Part shown: piece after piece, positions 11,691-22,200 of the stretch
Layout: the number at the start of each line of letters is the position of its first letter
Numbering within the stretch: position 1 is the stretch's first letter
Assembly (NCBI GenBank): GCA_036500345.1
Contig: DASYCE010000008.1
Span: forward strand, 1 to 64,000
From: Gemmatimonadales bacterium
Lineage (GTDB): Bacteria; Gemmatimonadota; Gemmatimonadetes; Gemmatimonadales; GWC2-71-9
Direction: 5' to 3'
DNA: 64,000 bases
Notes under the pieces: generated by a model
Seen by the model: only the letters and a program-made list of their open reading frames with translations
What the model was told of the DNA's origin: nothing
The model's database searches: none
Translations under genes and position numbers: made by a program

Positions 11691-14263
11691 GGCATCGTGA
11701 CCTTCGCGGAATCCGCGTGAGGGATGGTGAGGTGGGTCGATCCAATCGTCACCGTCGTGGCCGCTGGTCCATCGGCGGCGGTCACCGTGGCTGGCGCGCC
11801 CGCGCGGCACTGCAGGACCGTCACGAGCAGATCCGTCGCGCGTCCCGCCGGCGGCGAGACCGTCACGGCGTAGCTACTCTGCGTGAAGCCCGGCCCGATG
11901 CTGTCAGGCGCGATCGCAAGCGCCGGCGAGCCGAGCGCGATCGTGCCGAGACACTTCCCGGTGCCGCCATCGTTCGACAGCGTGAAGGTGTTGCCGGCGA
12001 TCGTCGGTTGGTGATGCATCTGCCAGCGCCACACCTTCTGCATCGACGGCGTCACCGCGGTCGCCTGGTCGACGACCACGAAGGCGCTGAGCGCGGGCAG
12101 GAACGCGACGGTGCGCGCATACCCGATCGCGATGTTGCGGCCGTTGCCAACGCCCCACGGATGGCCGTACGCATTGCCCGCTTCACCGCGGAGCACCATC
12201 AGCGTGTCGGTGAATTGCTTCTCGGTGATCGCGCCGTCGTTGCCGCCGAAGAAGACCTGGCCGCTGTCGCCGATCGTCAGGGTGTTGTAGTGGCGGCTCG
12301 CCTGCTCGATGCCGCTCGCCGAGTAGAGGTTCGCCGACGCCGTGATCCAGTCGCCGCCGCCCCAGATCATCAGCCCGTTCGCCTGCAGCGAGTTGTGGCC
12401 ATCACCGACCGCGCCGGCTTGGAAGGTGAAGGCGAGCGCGTTCGGGTCCGTCCAGCTGGTGCGGCAGACGGCGTAGCCCGGTCCCGCGGCGAGGAAGCAC
12501 TTCGGCTGCGCCGAGAGATCCGTCGCCGCCGGCGCGGCCGGATTGAAGTGGATCAGCTCGTCGGTGGCGACCGCAGTGCCGGCATCACTCGAGGGGACGT
12601 TGCCGATCAGACCGAGGAAGGTCTGTACCTGGGCGGCGAGCGTCGGATCGCTGATCGCGGCGAGGACATCGAGCGCGGCGACGCGATCATACGCGTACTC
12701 CGCGGCATCGCTCTCGCGCGCCTGGTCACCGAACGGCGCTTTGAAGCGACCGCCCGGCATCATCGACGCGAAACCCCATCGGAGCGCGTCACCCAACCAG
12801 CTGCTCGCGATGGGCGTCCCGCTGGTGGCGTACGCGTCCGCGAAGCGGCCGAGATACCACTGGCTGCCGGATCCGTAGTTCGTGCCTTCGTCCCACGCGC
12901 CACCAGCGCCCTCGCCCGCGAGATACGGCACGGCGACGAGGTTCCAGTGCTGCATCGCCAGTGCGCGATGATATGCCGGCCGATCGGGACCGCTTACCGC
13001 GGTCGTGGTGATGGTGTCGTCGCCGGCAGCCGCGATCGCCGCCGGGCCCGACATCATGAAGCCCCAGTAGTAATTGTTCGACGGCCAGAGCCCCCAGCCG
13101 TTGGCGCGCGACGGATTGGTTTCGGGCCAGACCCAGTCGGCGCGATTCATCAGCCAGGTCGCGGCCTGATGGCGCTGCGTGACGGTGAGGCCGGCGTAAC
13201 ACCAGTCGAGCCCCATGATGAAGTCGGGCAGGTTGAACCGGTACGCATAGCCCGAATCACCCTGCAGATTGTCGTCCTCCACCGCGCCGCCGGCGATGAC
13301 GACGCCGGCGCGCGTGGCATACGCCTGGTTGCCGGTGCCGAGATACACGGCGCACAGCGCGGGCAGTGCGAACTCATCGGCGCCGGTGTAGACGGCACCC
13401 CTCGCGACCGACGCGTCGGCATACTGCTTCACCACCTGCCACCGTGAGGTGTTCGCCGCGGCCTGCGCCTTCAGCTGCACGAGGCGCGCCGGCGTCATCC
13501 AGACGCGCGGGTGCGCCGGCAGCGCCGACGTCAGGAACGGTGGCGGAGGAGGGGGAGCGGGCGGTGGCGATGCCGGCGAGGATCCACCGCTTGAGCTCGA
13601 TGAGGGTGGGGGAGCTGGCGGAACGATCGGCGCGGTACCAGCTGGGACGACGTGCTCGGTGTCGATGACGATCGGATGCGTGCCATCGGTCAGCGCGATC
13701 GCGATCGTGTCGACGTAGAACCCGAGCGGCTTGCTGCTGAGATCGATCTGCCAGCGAAGGATCCCGGAGTCATACCCGCCGACATACCCGTTGTACGAGT
13801 TGAGCAGCGTCACCCAGGGCGTCGCCGTGGACGCGACCCATTTATTCGCGAGCGTCTGCGCCTTCGTGAGTCCGAAGCTGTCGACGCTCACCGGCTGGTC
13901 GATCGAGACCTGGTGGAAGGCGTGGCCGAGGATCGGGATCACCGGCACCGGCGCCGAGACGACTGGCGCGCTCAGTGCTGAGCAGTCCCACGTCGTCTTC
14001 AGGACGCAGTAGTGATTCACCGGCACCGTGTCCGGAATGATCTTCAGCACCGCACCGACCGCGCAGAGCACCGTGCCTGGAGCCGTCGATGGACAGGAGA
14101 TCGTCGGCACCGCGGTGATGACCGTCCCCTGCGCACTAGCCGGTGCCACGGTGAGGCAGCCGGACATCAGGACCGCGAGGGCGACCGCGATCCGTCGAAC
14201 GGGCACCGCCGGCCAGCGCAGCCCTATGCTGTCCAACATTCGGTAAGCTGACCGGCGATGCAT
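11687..14263 (-). CDS. Secreted heparinase II/III-like polysaccharide lyase
   Basis: About 858 residues (ATG 14263; ATG 14239 possible). The N-terminus has a secretion signal (IAVALAVLMSGCLTVAPAS) with both a lipobox-like MSGC and a signal-peptidase-I-like ASAQ. Residues about 45-205 are beta-rich, followed by a Pro/Ser linker. From about 240, HPRVWMTPARLVQLKAQAAA opens an alpha-toroid typical of heparinase/alginate-lyase-like enzymes (FNLPDFIMGLDWCYAGL, NYGSGSQWYLGRFADA); the C-terminal third is a beta-sandwich (GDGHNSLQANGLMIWGGGDW). Phage depolymerases normally lack signal peptides, so this may be exported by the lysogen. Substrate unknown. Confidence 0.7.
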   Translation of the reverse strand: MHRRSAYRMLDSIGLRWPAVPVRRIAVALAVLMSGCLTVAPASAQGTVITAVPTISCPSTAPGTVLCAVGAVLKIIPDTVPVNHYCVLKTTWDCSALSAPVVSAPVPVIPILGHAFHQVSIDQPVSVDSFGLTKAQTLANKWVASTATPWVTLLNSYNGYVGGYDSGILRWQIDLSSKPLGFYVDTIAIALTDGTHPIVIDTEHVVPAGTAPIVPPAPPPSSSSSGGSSPASPPPAPPPPPPFLTSALPAHPRVWMTPARLVQLKAQAAANTSRWQVVKQYADASVARGAVYTGADEFALPALCAVYLGTGNQAYATRAGVVIAGGAVEDDNLQGDSGYAYRFNLPDFIMGLDWCYAGLTVTQRHQAATWLMNRADWVWPETNPSRANGWGLWPSNNYYWGFMMSGPAAIAAAGDDTITTTAVSGPDRPAYHRALAMQHWNLVAVPYLAGEGAGGAWDEGTNYGSGSQWYLGRFADAYATSGTPIASSWLGDALRWGFASMMPGGRFKAPFGDQARESDAAEYAYDRVAALDVLAAISDPTLAAQVQTFLGLIGNVPSSDAGTAVATDELIHFNPAAPAATDLSAQPKCFLAAGPGYAVCRTSWTDPNALAFTFQAGAVGDGHNSLQANGLMIWGGGDWITASANLYSASGIEQASRHYNTLTIGDSGQVFFGGNDGAITEKQFTDTLMVLRGEAGNAYGHPWGVGNGRNIAIGYARTVAFLPALSAFVVVDQATAVTPSMQKVWRWQMHHQPTIAGNTFTLSNDGGTGKCLGTIALGSPALAIAPDSIGPGFTQSSYAVTVSPPAGRATDLLVTVLQCRAGAPATVTAADGPAATTVTIGSTHLTIPHADSAKVTMP

Positions 14264-14264
14264 A

Positions 14265-14711
14265 TCAGGTCGCGTGCGCCACGACGGCCGGCGTCGAGGC
14301 ATGGGAGTGGAGTGTCGAGATCACATGGACGATGAGCGCCACGATCCCCCCGAAGAGCACCTGGACGTCGCCCTTGCCGAGTATCCCCGGATCGCTTGTC
14401 TGGATGGTCACATGCAGCGCCGCGGCGATGGCGGTGAACACCGCGCCGCCCACCGTCGAGATGATGGCGTGCAGCGGACTGGTCGTGATCCATGCCTGCG
14501 CTTTGACGAACGCTGGCCAGACGGCGCCGACGATCGCGGCGATGATGGCGGGGATGATCAGCGAGACGAGACTGCCGGGGTCGGCGCTGCTGCCGCTCGA
14601 GGCCGCGGTGTCGGCCAGCGCGCGGATCCCGTGCGCGATCGGCGCCGCGTGCAGCGGAATGGCGATGAGCACGGCGAGGACGCCGAGCAACAGCGATCGG
14701 AGCAACTTCAT
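14265..14711 (-). CDS. Holin candidate
   Basis: 148 residues: a signal-like N-terminus (LLRSLLLGVLAVLIAIPLHA), then three hydrophobic segments (SLVSLIIPAIIAAIVGAVWP, AIISTVGGAVFTAIAAALHV, VLFGGIVALIVHVISTLHSH) and a short tail. It lies 12 bases after the endolysin stop on the same strand. Small multi-span proteins next to an endolysin are usually holins, which permeabilise the inner membrane at the time of lysis. There is no sequence signature for a specific holin class, so the call rests on topology and position. Confidence 0.6.
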   Translation of the reverse strand: MKLLRSLLLGVLAVLIAIPLHAAPIAHGIRALADTAASSGSSADPGSLVSLIIPAIIAAIVGAVWPAFVKAQAWITTSPLHAIISTVGGAVFTAIAAALHVTIQTSDPGILGKGDVQVLFGGIVALIVHVISTLHSHASTPAVVAHAT

Positions 14712-14723
14712 GACAACTCCTGG

Positions 14724-15266
14724 TTACGCCGCCGCGTTGAACGGCGGACTGGTGAATGCGGCGCGCACAGCCTCGAGCGAGAGCACCGGGCGCAACGGGT
14801 TCGAGCCGGTCGGGTCGATCTTGCGGCCGCGGGGCCACGCCTCGTCGGCGTGGCCGGTGATGCGCCACGGTTCCTTCGCGAGATCCCACGCATGCTGCGC
14901 CGCGAGCTGACGGCAGAGCTCCACCACGGACCGGAACTGCAAGAGCTTGGCGGTCTCGCCATCCTTTGCCGCGATCGCGATCCCATAAAACGCCGAGTTG
15001 GCGTCCTGATAGCTGAGCCGGGCCGAGTCGCTCGGATGGCACACGCCGGCGTGCCACGCCCGCTGCTCGAGCGGCGCGATCTCGTATGCTTGACCATCGT
15101 CCAGGACCAGCACGTTATAGGAGACTTCGCAGCGCGGATCCTTCGTCAACCACTCGAGGGCGCCGGCGTCGGATCCGCTGTCGTCGTAATGCAGCATGAT
15201 CCCGACCCGCCGCTGACGGAGCGTGTCCCAGCTGTGCGTGACTGGCGCGGTGGGGGCAATGATCAC
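14724..15266 (-). CDS. Endolysin, N-acetylmuramoyl-L-alanine amidase (Amidase_2)
   Basis: 180 residues from GTG 15266, which overlaps the stop of the preceding membrane-protein gene. The amidase_2 zinc site is visible: His in RRVGIMLHYDDS, His in EQRAWHAGVCHPS, and the third ligand region ITGHADEAWPRGRKIDP, with YGIAIAAK corresponding to the conserved strand. The enzyme cleaves between MurNAc and the stem-peptide L-Ala. No signal peptide, so holin-dependent export is expected. The size is a single catalytic domain without a cell-wall-binding module, as usual for phages of Gram-negative hosts. Confidence 0.9.
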   Translation of the reverse strand: MIIAPTAPVTHSWDTLRQRRVGIMLHYDDSGSDAGALEWLTKDPRCEVSYNVLVLDDGQAYEIAPLEQRAWHAGVCHPSDSARLSYQDANSAFYGIAIAAKDGETAKLLQFRSVVELCRQLAAQHAWDLAKEPWRITGHADEAWPRGRKIDPTGSNPLRPVLSLEAVRAAFTSPPFNAAA

Positions 15267-15631
15267 GGAAGGTTCTCCGCAGCCTTGCACCGGCTGAGTA
15301 GCCCAAGGTCCTTCAATCGTTGCGCGGGGCGCCCGTCGCAGACCAGCATGAGGACCGCCCGCTTCCATTCGGCGTCGTCCCGATCGTTGGCGGATTTGTT
15401 CATTTCATCGATGTGCACGGCGGTCACGGCCGAGTCGATGCGCCAGTTGAGATGATCGGTCTTGATTTCGAGGACCTTGGTGCGATCGCCAGGCGAGATC
15501 CAGGTGGCGCCGACGGCCGACGCGGCCTGCAGTCCGCCGAAGAGGAGCGTGACGCACACGCCGAGCGTCAGCGCGTTGCGCTTTCCTCCGAGAGTTGAAA
15601 CCAGCTCGCCGACCATTTGAGCGGCGCTCAC
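15263..15631 (-). CDS. Small membrane protein of the lysis cassette
   Basis: 122 residues with one membrane helix at about 20-42 (NALTLGVCVTLLFGGLQAAS) and a periplasmic, charged helical domain (KTDHLNWRIDSAVTAVHIDE, ANDRDDAEWKRAVLML). It is coupled to the endolysin by a GTGA overlap. The topology fits an i-spanin, a pinholin-type accessory or an endolysin regulator. Which of these applies cannot be told from sequence alone. It is the first gene of the lysis group, 98 bases after the tail protein gene. Confidence 0.55.
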   Translation of the reverse strand: MSAAQMVGELVSTLGGKRNALTLGVCVTLLFGGLQAASAVGATWISPGDRTKVLEIKTDHLNWRIDSAVTAVHIDEMNKSANDRDDAEWKRAVLMLVCDGRPAQRLKDLGLLSRCKAAENLP

Positions 15632-15729
15632 TCAAGCGGTTCCGTCGACGGCCGCGGGATCTTCGGATTGCGCGGGGTTCGCATGGCGGCAAGGTCGCCG
15701 CCGGGAGGGAGGGGAAACAATAAACGCCG

Positions 15730-18468
15730 TCAGCCGCCGACGATCGGAATCCTCCAGTGCGATCCGACGTAGCGCATCAGGTCGCGGATCTGGTCGTCGC
15801 GGAGCGCCTGCTGGTAGATGCCGACTTGGCGAATTGCGCAGGGCGTGAACTCGCGGCGGCTCGAACCATCGAAGCCCGACCCGACGAAGAGCCAGGTGTA
15901 TGAAAACGCCGGCAGCGAGGAGCCCAGGTCGTAGCTCACCGACAGCCCATTATTGAAGAGCGTCACCAATCCCCGACCGTCGATCATCTTCCAGCGGGCC
16001 GCGAAGATGGACCAGACGCCAACGCCGCCCGACACCGGGGAGGTGCCGGACGGCGTGCCGCCGGGGAGATCCACACCGTATTCGATGCCGTCCCGTCGAG
16101 TCCGCATGCCCGATGGTGTATCCGCCGGCAACTTGGCCACCGAAGGGCCGGAGGTGTCGTTGTGGCTCGGGTCGCCGAGCGAAAGGATCGTCCGCGTCCC
16201 GGTCCCGATCGCGGCGCGCGCCACGATGAAGGCGGTGAGCTCCGTCCCGGTGTACGCCGTCATGCCGGTGACGCCCATCCCCATCGCCGAGCCATCGAAC
16301 TTGACGTACGGCAATCCATCGCCGTCGTCGGAGAAGAACGTCGGCCGCGCGGATCCGGACGCGGTCAGATCGAGCCCGTTGCCGGACTGATCCGCCCACA
16401 GCGGGACGGGGTTGTTGTTCGCGAGCCCGATCCCCGCATCCGCCGAATAGAGCTGTGACAGCGCGATCGTCGTTCCCGGACCCTTCACCCCGAATCCCGG
16501 CAGGACCGGTGTGTTATCCGTGGCGGTCGTTGAATTGACCACCGGCACGGTGCCGATCGTGCCGCCCGTGCCGGTCAGCGAGGATACGGAGCCGCCGCCG
16601 CTCGACTGCGTCGTGAACCGCGGCACCTCCGAGGAGAGCTGCACCTTCGTTTGCGTCGGGTGCAGTTCGTCGGTGTCGACCTGGAGAATGGGGAGGGACT
16701 GATCCAGCGTCCCCATGATCGGCCGCAGCCTCCGACCGGGCAGGATGACGTCGTTCGGGTATCGGGCCAGATTCTGCCGGGCGCGATCGATGACGTTGAT
16801 TGAATAGCTGCTGGCCGCGTCCCGAGTTGCCTGCAGTTCTAGATTGGCCGCGTGAATCAGCCGATTCGGCCCGCAGCCGAAGGTCACATCGATGCTATCG
16901 GTGCCGTCGCCGTCGACGAATTCACACCGTTCGATATAGAGAGGAAGACCTGCATTGCCGCCGTTGAATCCGCAGATCCTGACGCCGGCAGTCCACGCAC
17001 CGAGCGTTTCGGCGGATTCATCGACCGTCAGCGTGAACCATTGATAGTTAGTCAGCGGAACGTCGCTGATCGAGAAGATCTGCCAACTCCATCCGCGCGC
17101 CGTCTGAATCCCGAGATAGAGGCTGTACGGGTAGCCGGTCGGAAAGAAGACCCGAACCCTCACCGTCCATACATGATTCCGCACGGCCCACGGCATTGGC
17201 CATGTCTGCTGGATTGCGGCATCTGGCTTGCCCTGTGCCGACGCGAGCTGCTTGACGGCGAAGACGCCTGGCGGCTGCTCGATGTTTGTGGTGTTCGTTT
17301 CCTGCGTGATCGTGCCGGCGGTTCCCCATCCGACGTCGGCATGAGTCCAGTCATCCGGCAATCCGGCGGTCCAGTTGTCGAACTTGGCGTTCCGGATCCA
17401 ATTGATCCGGCTCACCGAATCGGTCACGGTGAGATAGTCGGCCGAGGTGAAGACGTTGCCGGGATCAGTCCAGACGACCTTACGCTTTCCGCTGCTATCG
17501 CGGGCCAGCCCCACGCGATCGCCGACCGAAAGGCCGGTGGCGCTCGACACCGTCACCGTCTGGGTTGCTGCCACCGATGCCGTGATCGCGTGACAGGTCA
17601 CACCGTCCGCTTCGACGATGTAGTCGCCGTCGAGCTGGTCGTCGAAGCCGATCGGTACGCCATCAGCCGCATCGTCCCACGATGCGAGCGTGACATCGCT
17701 GCCGCTGATCGCGGTAATCACGAACCAGCAGCTCGCCGTGGTGAGGCCGTTGCCATCAGTCGGGAGCAATTGCGTGATGCGGTTGATTTGGCTTTGTCCG
17801 ACGAGGATCGAGCCCATGTTCTTCGCGAGGCCAGCGGTAATCGGAGTGTCGCTGAACGAATACCGGATGCTCAACGCCCACTGCGTACTACTCTGCCGCT
17901 CGAAGAAGAAATACGACAACGGATCGGAGGGACCGATGCGCGACCCGTTGATCGCGTCGACCAGGGCGAGAATCGCCTGCAGCCCGTTGCCGCCGCTCAC
18001 CGTCCATTGGGGAATCGGCCACGTCGGTTCCACCGTTCCCCGAACCACCCAACTCGGCATCCGCGGCAGGAGATAGGTGTCGATGATCTGGGCGGCGGTG
18101 AGGCCGATCGCCGTCGCGGTGAGCAGGACGTCGTCGCCGGCCTCCACGACAATCAGGGACTGGCGCTTGAGTAGTATCCTGGGAGGTGCCGCAGTGAGCG
18201 TGATTACACCGCTGGGACGCGTCCGATCCCACGTCAGAATCGGCCACTCCTCGATCGCACCGTTTTCCCGGCGCAGCTGCAGACACTGGGACAGCGGCAA
18301 CCAGGTCTCGGCATCGAAGGTCGACGGGAGCGTCGCATCGAGGCTGTCGTCGCCGTCCTGACGTTCCGTGGTATTGAGGGCGATCCACCGAGGGATGCCC
18401 CGCAACACCGTTCCACCGTCTGCGATGAGCTTGTCGGAGAGATATCCACCAACCGTCAACGCGGGCAT
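15730..18468 (-). CDS. Large tail-tip protein with C-terminal LamG-like domain
   Basis: 912 residues. The N-terminal two thirds (PRWIALNTTERQDGDDSLDA, AAQIIDTYLLPRMPSWVVRG, SYFFFERQSSTQWALSIRYS) resemble baseplate-hub or tail-associated proteins that follow the distal tail protein in siphoviruses. Residues about 690-905 contain a LamG/concanavalin-like segment (PLWADQSGNGLDLTASGSAR, YVKFDGSAMGMGVTG, TELTAFIVARAAIGTGTRTI) closing with IRDLMRYVGSHW, a carbohydrate-binding type of fold common in receptor-binding proteins. It overlaps the distal tail gene by one base (TAATG-type). Likely part of the adsorption apparatus. Confidence 0.75.
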   Translation of the reverse strand: MPALTVGGYLSDKLIADGGTVLRGIPRWIALNTTERQDGDDSLDATLPSTFDAETWLPLSQCLQLRRENGAIEEWPILTWDRTRPSGVITLTAAPPRILLKRQSLIVVEAGDDVLLTATAIGLTAAQIIDTYLLPRMPSWVVRGTVEPTWPIPQWTVSGGNGLQAILALVDAINGSRIGPSDPLSYFFFERQSSTQWALSIRYSFSDTPITAGLAKNMGSILVGQSQINRITQLLPTDGNGLTTASCWFVITAISGSDVTLASWDDAADGVPIGFDDQLDGDYIVEADGVTCHAITASVAATQTVTVSSATGLSVGDRVGLARDSSGKRKVVWTDPGNVFTSADYLTVTDSVSRINWIRNAKFDNWTAGLPDDWTHADVGWGTAGTITQETNTTNIEQPPGVFAVKQLASAQGKPDAAIQQTWPMPWAVRNHVWTVRVRVFFPTGYPYSLYLGIQTARGWSWQIFSISDVPLTNYQWFTLTVDESAETLGAWTAGVRICGFNGGNAGLPLYIERCEFVDGDGTDSIDVTFGCGPNRLIHAANLELQATRDAASSYSINVIDRARQNLARYPNDVILPGRRLRPIMGTLDQSLPILQVDTDELHPTQTKVQLSSEVPRFTTQSSGGGSVSSLTGTGGTIGTVPVVNSTTATDNTPVLPGFGVKGPGTTIALSQLYSADAGIGLANNNPVPLWADQSGNGLDLTASGSARPTFFSDDGDGLPYVKFDGSAMGMGVTGMTAYTGTELTAFIVARAAIGTGTRTILSLGDPSHNDTSGPSVAKLPADTPSGMRTRRDGIEYGVDLPGGTPSGTSPVSGGVGVWSIFAARWKMIDGRGLVTLFNNGLSVSYDLGSSLPAFSYTWLFVGSGFDGSSRREFTPCAIRQVGIYQQALRDDQIRDLMRYVGSHWRIPIVGG

Positions 18469-19220
18469 TACTCCCAGTCCGCCCGGTTGAAACTGAGATC
18501 GAAGGTGCCGCTGTTCGTTTGCACAGTCGGCGCGTCCTCAGGTTTGAAGATCGGATATTCGCCGTACCACGTCGCCATCGGTGAGAGCGAAACGCCTTTG
18601 CGGGTCATCCATTCCGAGGCGTCGACAGTGAGGGTGTCGGCGAGGAGAAGCGATCCGACCCATCCGAACGTGGCGATCGTGGCGCCGGCACCGTTCTTCA
18701 CAGTTACGAATTGATCCGTCGATGCGCCATGGAAGACTCCCTGCCAATCTTCAACCGGAGCGGTGCCGAGCATGATGGCAACGGGTGTTGTGCTGATGCC
18801 GGTCTGTGGCGTCGCCGAGACCTGCCGCCACCGCGGGTCGGGGCATTTCAGCGTGAACGTCAACTCGACCTTCGTCATCAGGTCCCGCGCGCCAGTCTTC
18901 TTCTCGACGACCTGCGTCACGAGCCCGGAGATCTGTCGGTCGCTGCGGATCGACTGCACAATCGTGATCGTGCGCCGGTAGAACGCGGAGAGCGCGTCGA
19001 CCTGCGACAGGAGGTCTGTGGGAGAGTCGCCGCGAACGAGTAGACTGAATCCGAGCGACCGAGAGCCGGTCGACGGAAAGCCGAGCACGGTCCCGAGCCC
19101 GCTGCCGAGTGCCTGCTCGTCAACCGTGATGGCCGGCAGGTCCAGCCATTGCGGCTTTGCGCTGACGGCCGCCTTGTAGGTCGAGACGTCGGTGCCATTG
19201 ATCGTCAGTCCGGAGGCCAT
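18468..19220 (-). CDS. Distal tail protein (Dit-like)
   Basis: 250 residues. The N-terminus GLTINGTDVSTYKAAVSAKP, the middle TGSRSLGFSLLVRGDSPTDL with an adjacent long helix QVDALSAFYR, and the strand KVELTFTLKCPDPRW are typical of Dit proteins, which form the hexameric hub between tail tube and tip. The remainder forms a galectin-like beta region. Its position directly after the tape measure and before the large tail-tip protein is the canonical siphovirus order. It ends with FDLSFNRADWE. Confidence 0.8.
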   Translation of the reverse strand: MASGLTINGTDVSTYKAAVSAKPQWLDLPAITVDEQALGSGLGTVLGFPSTGSRSLGFSLLVRGDSPTDLLSQVDALSAFYRRTITIVQSIRSDRQISGLVTQVVEKKTGARDLMTKVELTFTLKCPDPRWRQVSATPQTGISTTPVAIMLGTAPVEDWQGVFHGASTDQFVTVKNGAGATIATFGWVGSLLLADTLTVDASEWMTRKGVSLSPMATWYGEYPIFKPEDAPTVQTNSGTFDLSFNRADWE

Positions 19221-22200
19221 CAGATCACACTCGGGTTATCGCCGCGGTTGATCGCGGAGCGTTGATTGGCGAAGCCGAACTGGCGATTGAGCGCGTCGAG
19301 AAACCCCCGACCTGCGGCGGTTCCCGCGATGTTTCCGAGCGATGCCGGGTCGTCGGACGCGGAGGTCACCGTCACGGTGATCGGTATCGACCCGATCGTG
19401 AGCGTGACGGACCCGCTTCCAAGTGCGCCCGGCGATTGCAGTGAGGCCAGCGACGGCGGCAGCAAGGGGCCACCAGACCGGAGACTCTTCGTGTTCGCGA
19501 CGATCTCCTGCAAGAGTGCGTTCGCGGTTTCAGCCAGCCCGACGAGATCCAGCGTTTCGCCGACATTGCTGGTCACCGTGGCCGACGTGGTGTTTCCGGA
19601 AGTCCCGGAGACGCCCTGCGCCGTTGCAGACGCCTGCTGTGCCGCGGTGGCCTGACTCTGCTGCAGCTGCGCGAGTTCCGCCGCCTGAGTCGACTTCAAC
19701 TGATCGATCGTCGCCTGGTCGAATCCCTGTGCAATCGCGTCAGAGAGTTCCTTCGCCTGGGACTGCTGCAACGCGAGCAGGTCGGCGGCGTCGCCCTGCC
19801 CGGTGGCGCGGAGCAACCGCACGGCGAGGGAATCCTGCTCGTCGGCCTGCGCCTGCGCGGCGGCGGCCGCCTTGGTTTGTGCCGCGGCGAGGTCTTCCTG
19901 CGCCTGCGTCGCCTTGATCGCGGCGATCGTCGAGGCGTCGAATCCCTTGGCGATGGCGTCCGCTATCTCCTGTGTCTCGTCGATCTGGCGTTGCAAGGCG
20001 TCGGCAGCGTCGCCGCTTCCAGCAGCACGGAGCTGGCGGACGATGAGCGATTCGTTCTCGTTGGCCTGGTCGGTGGCCTTCTGAACCGCCGCCGCTTGAT
20101 CCTCAGCCGCTTGCGTCGCCTTGATCGCCGCGATCGTGACGTCGTCATATCCGGCGGCGAGCGCTTGGTCGATTTCCGCCTGTTCCTGCTGCTGGCGTTG
20201 CAATGCGGCCGCGCCCGCTGTGTCACCTGCCGCCGTCAGATTGCGGACGGCGAGGCTGTCGGTCTCCGCTTTCGTCTGGGCCGCCGTGGCTGTCGTGACC
20301 TGCGGCAGCAGCCCGAGGAGCGTCTGGATTGTGTTGAGGAAATCGGTTGGATTGAGGCCACCGAAATCGGCAGGGTCGATCTTGCCGTCCTTGAACTGCT
20401 GGAAGATCCCCTGCAGGATCGTCGTCGCCTGCGACGCACCCGATACGGTCGAGACGTCGATCCCCTGCAGGGCATTGAAGATCGCCGGCGCACCGACCTT
20501 CGGATCGGTCAGCAGCGTCAGGAACGGCGCGAATTGGGCCGATCCGGTCGTGTTGAAGACCTTGAAGCCCGCCTGAAGCTCTGCAAGTTGGTCGGTGAAG
20601 TCGTTCGCGAATTGGGCGAACTTTTCCTCCTGTAGTCCCTTCGATATCGCGGTGAGCTCTTCGAGTGTTGGCGCAGTCTTATCGGTCAGCGTAATCCCAA
20701 GCTGATTCGCTGCAGCGTCCACATCAGCAATCGACACTCCGACGGCCGCGAGCGCCTGTTTGACAGAATCGGAGCTGCTAGCGAAGACGGGATTTCCGCT
20801 GTCATCCAACACCGGGCCGCCGGGCCCCTGAACGGGCTGGGATGATCCCGCGACGATCTGTGGAAGTCTGTTCGCGAGGGCGCCAAATGCCGCGCCGGAG
20901 AGCGTCTCGTCGCCGAACTTATTCACCTTGTCTGCGAGCGCAGCCAGCGCGGCTGCGAGGTCCTGCGTATGCTTGACGGCGTCAGCTTCCGCTTGGGCTC
21001 GAGCCGAGTCTTCGGCTTTCTGTGCTGCGCTTTCACCGAATATCGATCCGAGAACCGGAACAAGCGCTGCCGCTGCCTCAGCGGCAGCCAACACAACGTC
21101 GCCGGTAGATGCGGCGCTGACAACGTTACCTAGCTTGTCGACCGTCTTGATGCTCAACTTTTCAATCGTGTCGGCCAGCGAGCCCGCCTTCTCGGCAAAC
21201 GTCACGACATTGCCGATATCCGTCGCGAGCCCATCGCTAATCAGTCCGGTAGCTTTCAGCATACCGGCGAGCGCATTTACTCCCGCAAGAACAGCATCAA
21301 CGAACTGACGTTGACGTTGAATTATCGTCAGCTGCCCATCCGCGATCTTATTTAGAGCGTCCTTCGTCCCTTTCAGCCCGTCGTTGATGCCGGTGGTCGC
21401 GATCCCAGCTGCCTTGAGCAGGTCCCCGAGTTTTTGCGCTTTCTCGGTCAGCGTGATCGTCGAGTCATTGAGGATGTCAAACGCCTGCGACGCGAACGGC
21501 GTGTCCTTCAGCTTGCCATAGGCATCATTGACGGCCTCGAGATCCTTCGTCGTCTGCGCCGCCGTCGCCTGCATTTCCTTCTGGAAGGACTGCTCGAACG
21601 ACGACTCGGTTGTCGTGAAATCCGAGGACGCCTTCTTCCAGAAGTCCGCTTGGATCTGGGCAGCTGCCTGAATCGCCGTACCCAGCGCGGGACTCTTCGC
21701 GATGAGGCGGTCATACACCGCGTCCAGTTCGGCGGCCGCCTTCGCCGCTGCTGATTCGTTCGGCGCGTTGGCGAGCTTCGCCTGTGCGGCCCCGAGCTGG
21801 TTGGTCGGATCGACGAGCTTGAGCAACTTCTGCAGATGGCCGTCGACTTGATCGTTGAGGTTCTGCCACGCGCCCAGCAGCTTGTCATTGATGGCGGCGG
21901 ATCCATCGGCGGCAAGTTTCAGCAGCGCGGAGAGGTTCGCCTGGATCTCGTCAGCGATTTTCTGGCGAGCTGCTTCGGCCGCCGCATCCGCCTTGGGATC
22001 GCCGATGGGCGCCGATTTCGGCGGCGCGACCGACCCGCCCTTGTCTGGCCGGCTCGCGATCGTCTTCGACAGCAGCAGGAGCGCGTTGTTGTAGGCGGTG
22101 ACCTGCGCCGTCGGCACGTCCTGCCCGAGCGACAGCAGCCCGCGCTCCATCGTCTGCAACGTCGCGGTTGGAAAGCTGCTGATCGAGGTGTTCAGCGCAT

